From Dolomedes plantarius (taxonomy: Eukaryota > Arthropoda > Arachnida > Araneae > Dolomedidae), in contig OU015490.1 of the NCBI GenBank assembly GCA_907164885.2, positions 203,370,161 to 203,434,160 on the forward strand: a DNA stretch of 64,000 bases, read 5' to 3'. Positions 62,852 to 64,000 of this stretch are shown here, in pieces (the stretch's first letter is position 1; each line of letters starts with the position of its first letter). Both the position numbers and the translations under genes were made by a program. The notes beneath the pieces were generated by a model. It saw only the letters and a list, made by a program, of their open reading frames with translations, was not told where the DNA came from and searched no databases.

Positions 62852-63568
62852 CTAGTTGCATACCCGTGCTTTGCTATGGAGCACATTCAAATTAAATACA
62901 ACGATCAATGTATGCAATTGGTGTTAAAAAAAATAATAATAATAATAATAATATTTATTAAAAAAAATCGTAATTGCTAATTTTATAGACAAAATAATGT
63001 AGAAGAAAATATTCAAATTAAATCTAATAGAACATACTAAAGTATATAGTACAGTTTGAGGAACATATCTTTTACTGTATTTTAATATTTTTTTGGATAA
63101 TGTCCAATCGTCTGCCGCATTAGCAAGTTTTTTTTTTTTTTTTTTTTTTTTCGTTGTTATGCACATGACGATAAATTAATTTAAAGTACCAGAAAAAGAA
63201 ATCACATGATCAACATTTAATAAATTAAATTCTAAAAATTAATCTTTAAAAATTCACCAAAAATCAGAAAATGGAGGTAGAGATTCAAAAGTGATTTCAT
63301 TTTAAAGGAATGTTTATGATCTTTTTTGTGATATAAATTTTATAACTCTCAGATTATTATTTTAAATGCAAACTTGAAAAAAGTTACAAAAGCAGCTTAA
63401 AAATTTAATTTAAAAAAATCTAAGAAGAATTTTCCAAAAATCTTTCTTAGTGCACCCCTATACTATATGAAGAATCACCATGCAAAATTTTAGCCCTTTA
63501 GGTCCAGCGGTTTGGCCTGTGCATTGTCTGTCAGTCAGTCAGTTGCGGATGTGTTTTATATATATAGA
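62852..63568 (-). mobile_element. Non-autonomous Helitron, copy C (717 bp)
   Basis: Same orientation as copy B. Borders A|TC at 63568 and CTAG|T at 62852, with a GTGCT...AGCAC hairpin before the 3' end. It contains an (AAT)n tract (62933-62951) and a T-run (63129-63151) absent from the other copies. Confidence 0.88.
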
Positions 63569-64000
63569 TAACCTTTCAGGGTACGAATTCTACTTATTGT
63601 TTATATTTGTAGTAGACTTTTTAAACACTGAACAGAACTTCTCAAAGCTTTAAATAGCTTACTGTTTTGTGTATCAAGAATAAAATAAAGTTTTTTTTTT
63701 CGTCAAAATAACTTTTAAAGCAATGTGATATAATTTTTTGACTGAATTGAGAACTTTTTTGCTACCTAACAATTTGTGTAGGGTTTATAGTTCATATGAT
63801 CTAGTTTTTCTTATTTGTCTTAAAATGATAGTGATGTGTGATTTTCTTCCCTTTTTTTTTTGATGTCATTGTGTTTTTAATTCCATGTATTCATTAAACT
63901 TTGGATGAAAATTTTTGGCCAACCACCAAAATCATTCAGAAGATATAACCTTACGATATGCAAATAGTCCACATTTTAAAGACAATATTTTTCCCTTGCT
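63569..64000. other. Window end, no gene recognised
   Basis: AT-rich with T-runs. The remaining exons of the TAX1BP1-like gene are expected further right. Confidence 0.5.

Noticed and set aside
62839..62880. TTTCAG acceptor followed by TTTATAAGATAC as a possible further exon
   Set aside because: A stop occurs within a few codons and the sequence is the Helitron C terminus.
1..64000. CRISPR arrays, rRNA, tRNA genes and bacterial operon signals
   Set aside because: No regularly spaced short repeats, no rRNA-like blocks and no tRNA cloverleaf recognised by eye; a tRNA scan was not possible.

Overview
The window looks like AT-rich arthropod nuclear DNA, most likely from a spider or other chelicerate. 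That is inferred from long AT-rich introns with GT/AG borders, very abundant (TA)n tracts, and a crowd of Tc1/mariner, hAT, Helitron, TTAA-target, LINE and LTR elements. There is no bacterial-style operon, rRNA, tRNA or CRISPR array.

Left part (1-30.8 kb): intergenic, built almost entirely of nested mobile elements. The best preserved nest is a Tc1-type transposon (8683-17251) cut at a TTAA site by a 7.2-kb insertion (9171-16342). That insertion carries a decayed Ty3/gypsy-type retrotransposon whose integrase lies upstream of its reverse transcriptase (9499-15436), the unusual Gmr1-type domain order. Beside it are a second Tc1 element (4384-6179) that is itself split by a 285-bp MITE, a Tc1 remnant (3231-4009), an hAT MITE with a perfect 8-bp target duplication (7538-7839), a minus-strand LINE with endonuclease, RT and RNase H (17571-21590), and two abutting TTAA-flanked elements, one a 773-bp foldback (22500-23995).

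Right part (30.8-64 kb): one plus-strand gene with at least 13 coding exons (30873-58298). It encodes a SKICH-domain, coiled-coil protein of the TAX1BP1/NDP52/CALCOCO autophagy-receptor family. The exons read in phase for exactly 620 codons, and the 3' end, including any C-terminal zinc fingers, lies beyond the window or was not found. Exon 2 is preceded by a 197-bp tandem duplicate carrying a decoy exon that ends in a stop. The introns are packed with elements: hAT relics, TTAA MITEs, a mariner, a Tc1 with about 220-bp inverted repeats, two ZMYM/DUF4371-type hAT transposase relics, and Helitrons with exact A|TC...CTAG|T borders, one sitting inside a TTAA foldback. None interrupts a recognised coding exon.

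Apart from the TAX1BP1-like gene no host gene is recognised. Every transposase or polymerase frame seen is broken. Exon borders, element ends and target duplications were read by eye and have not been checked against transcripts or databases.
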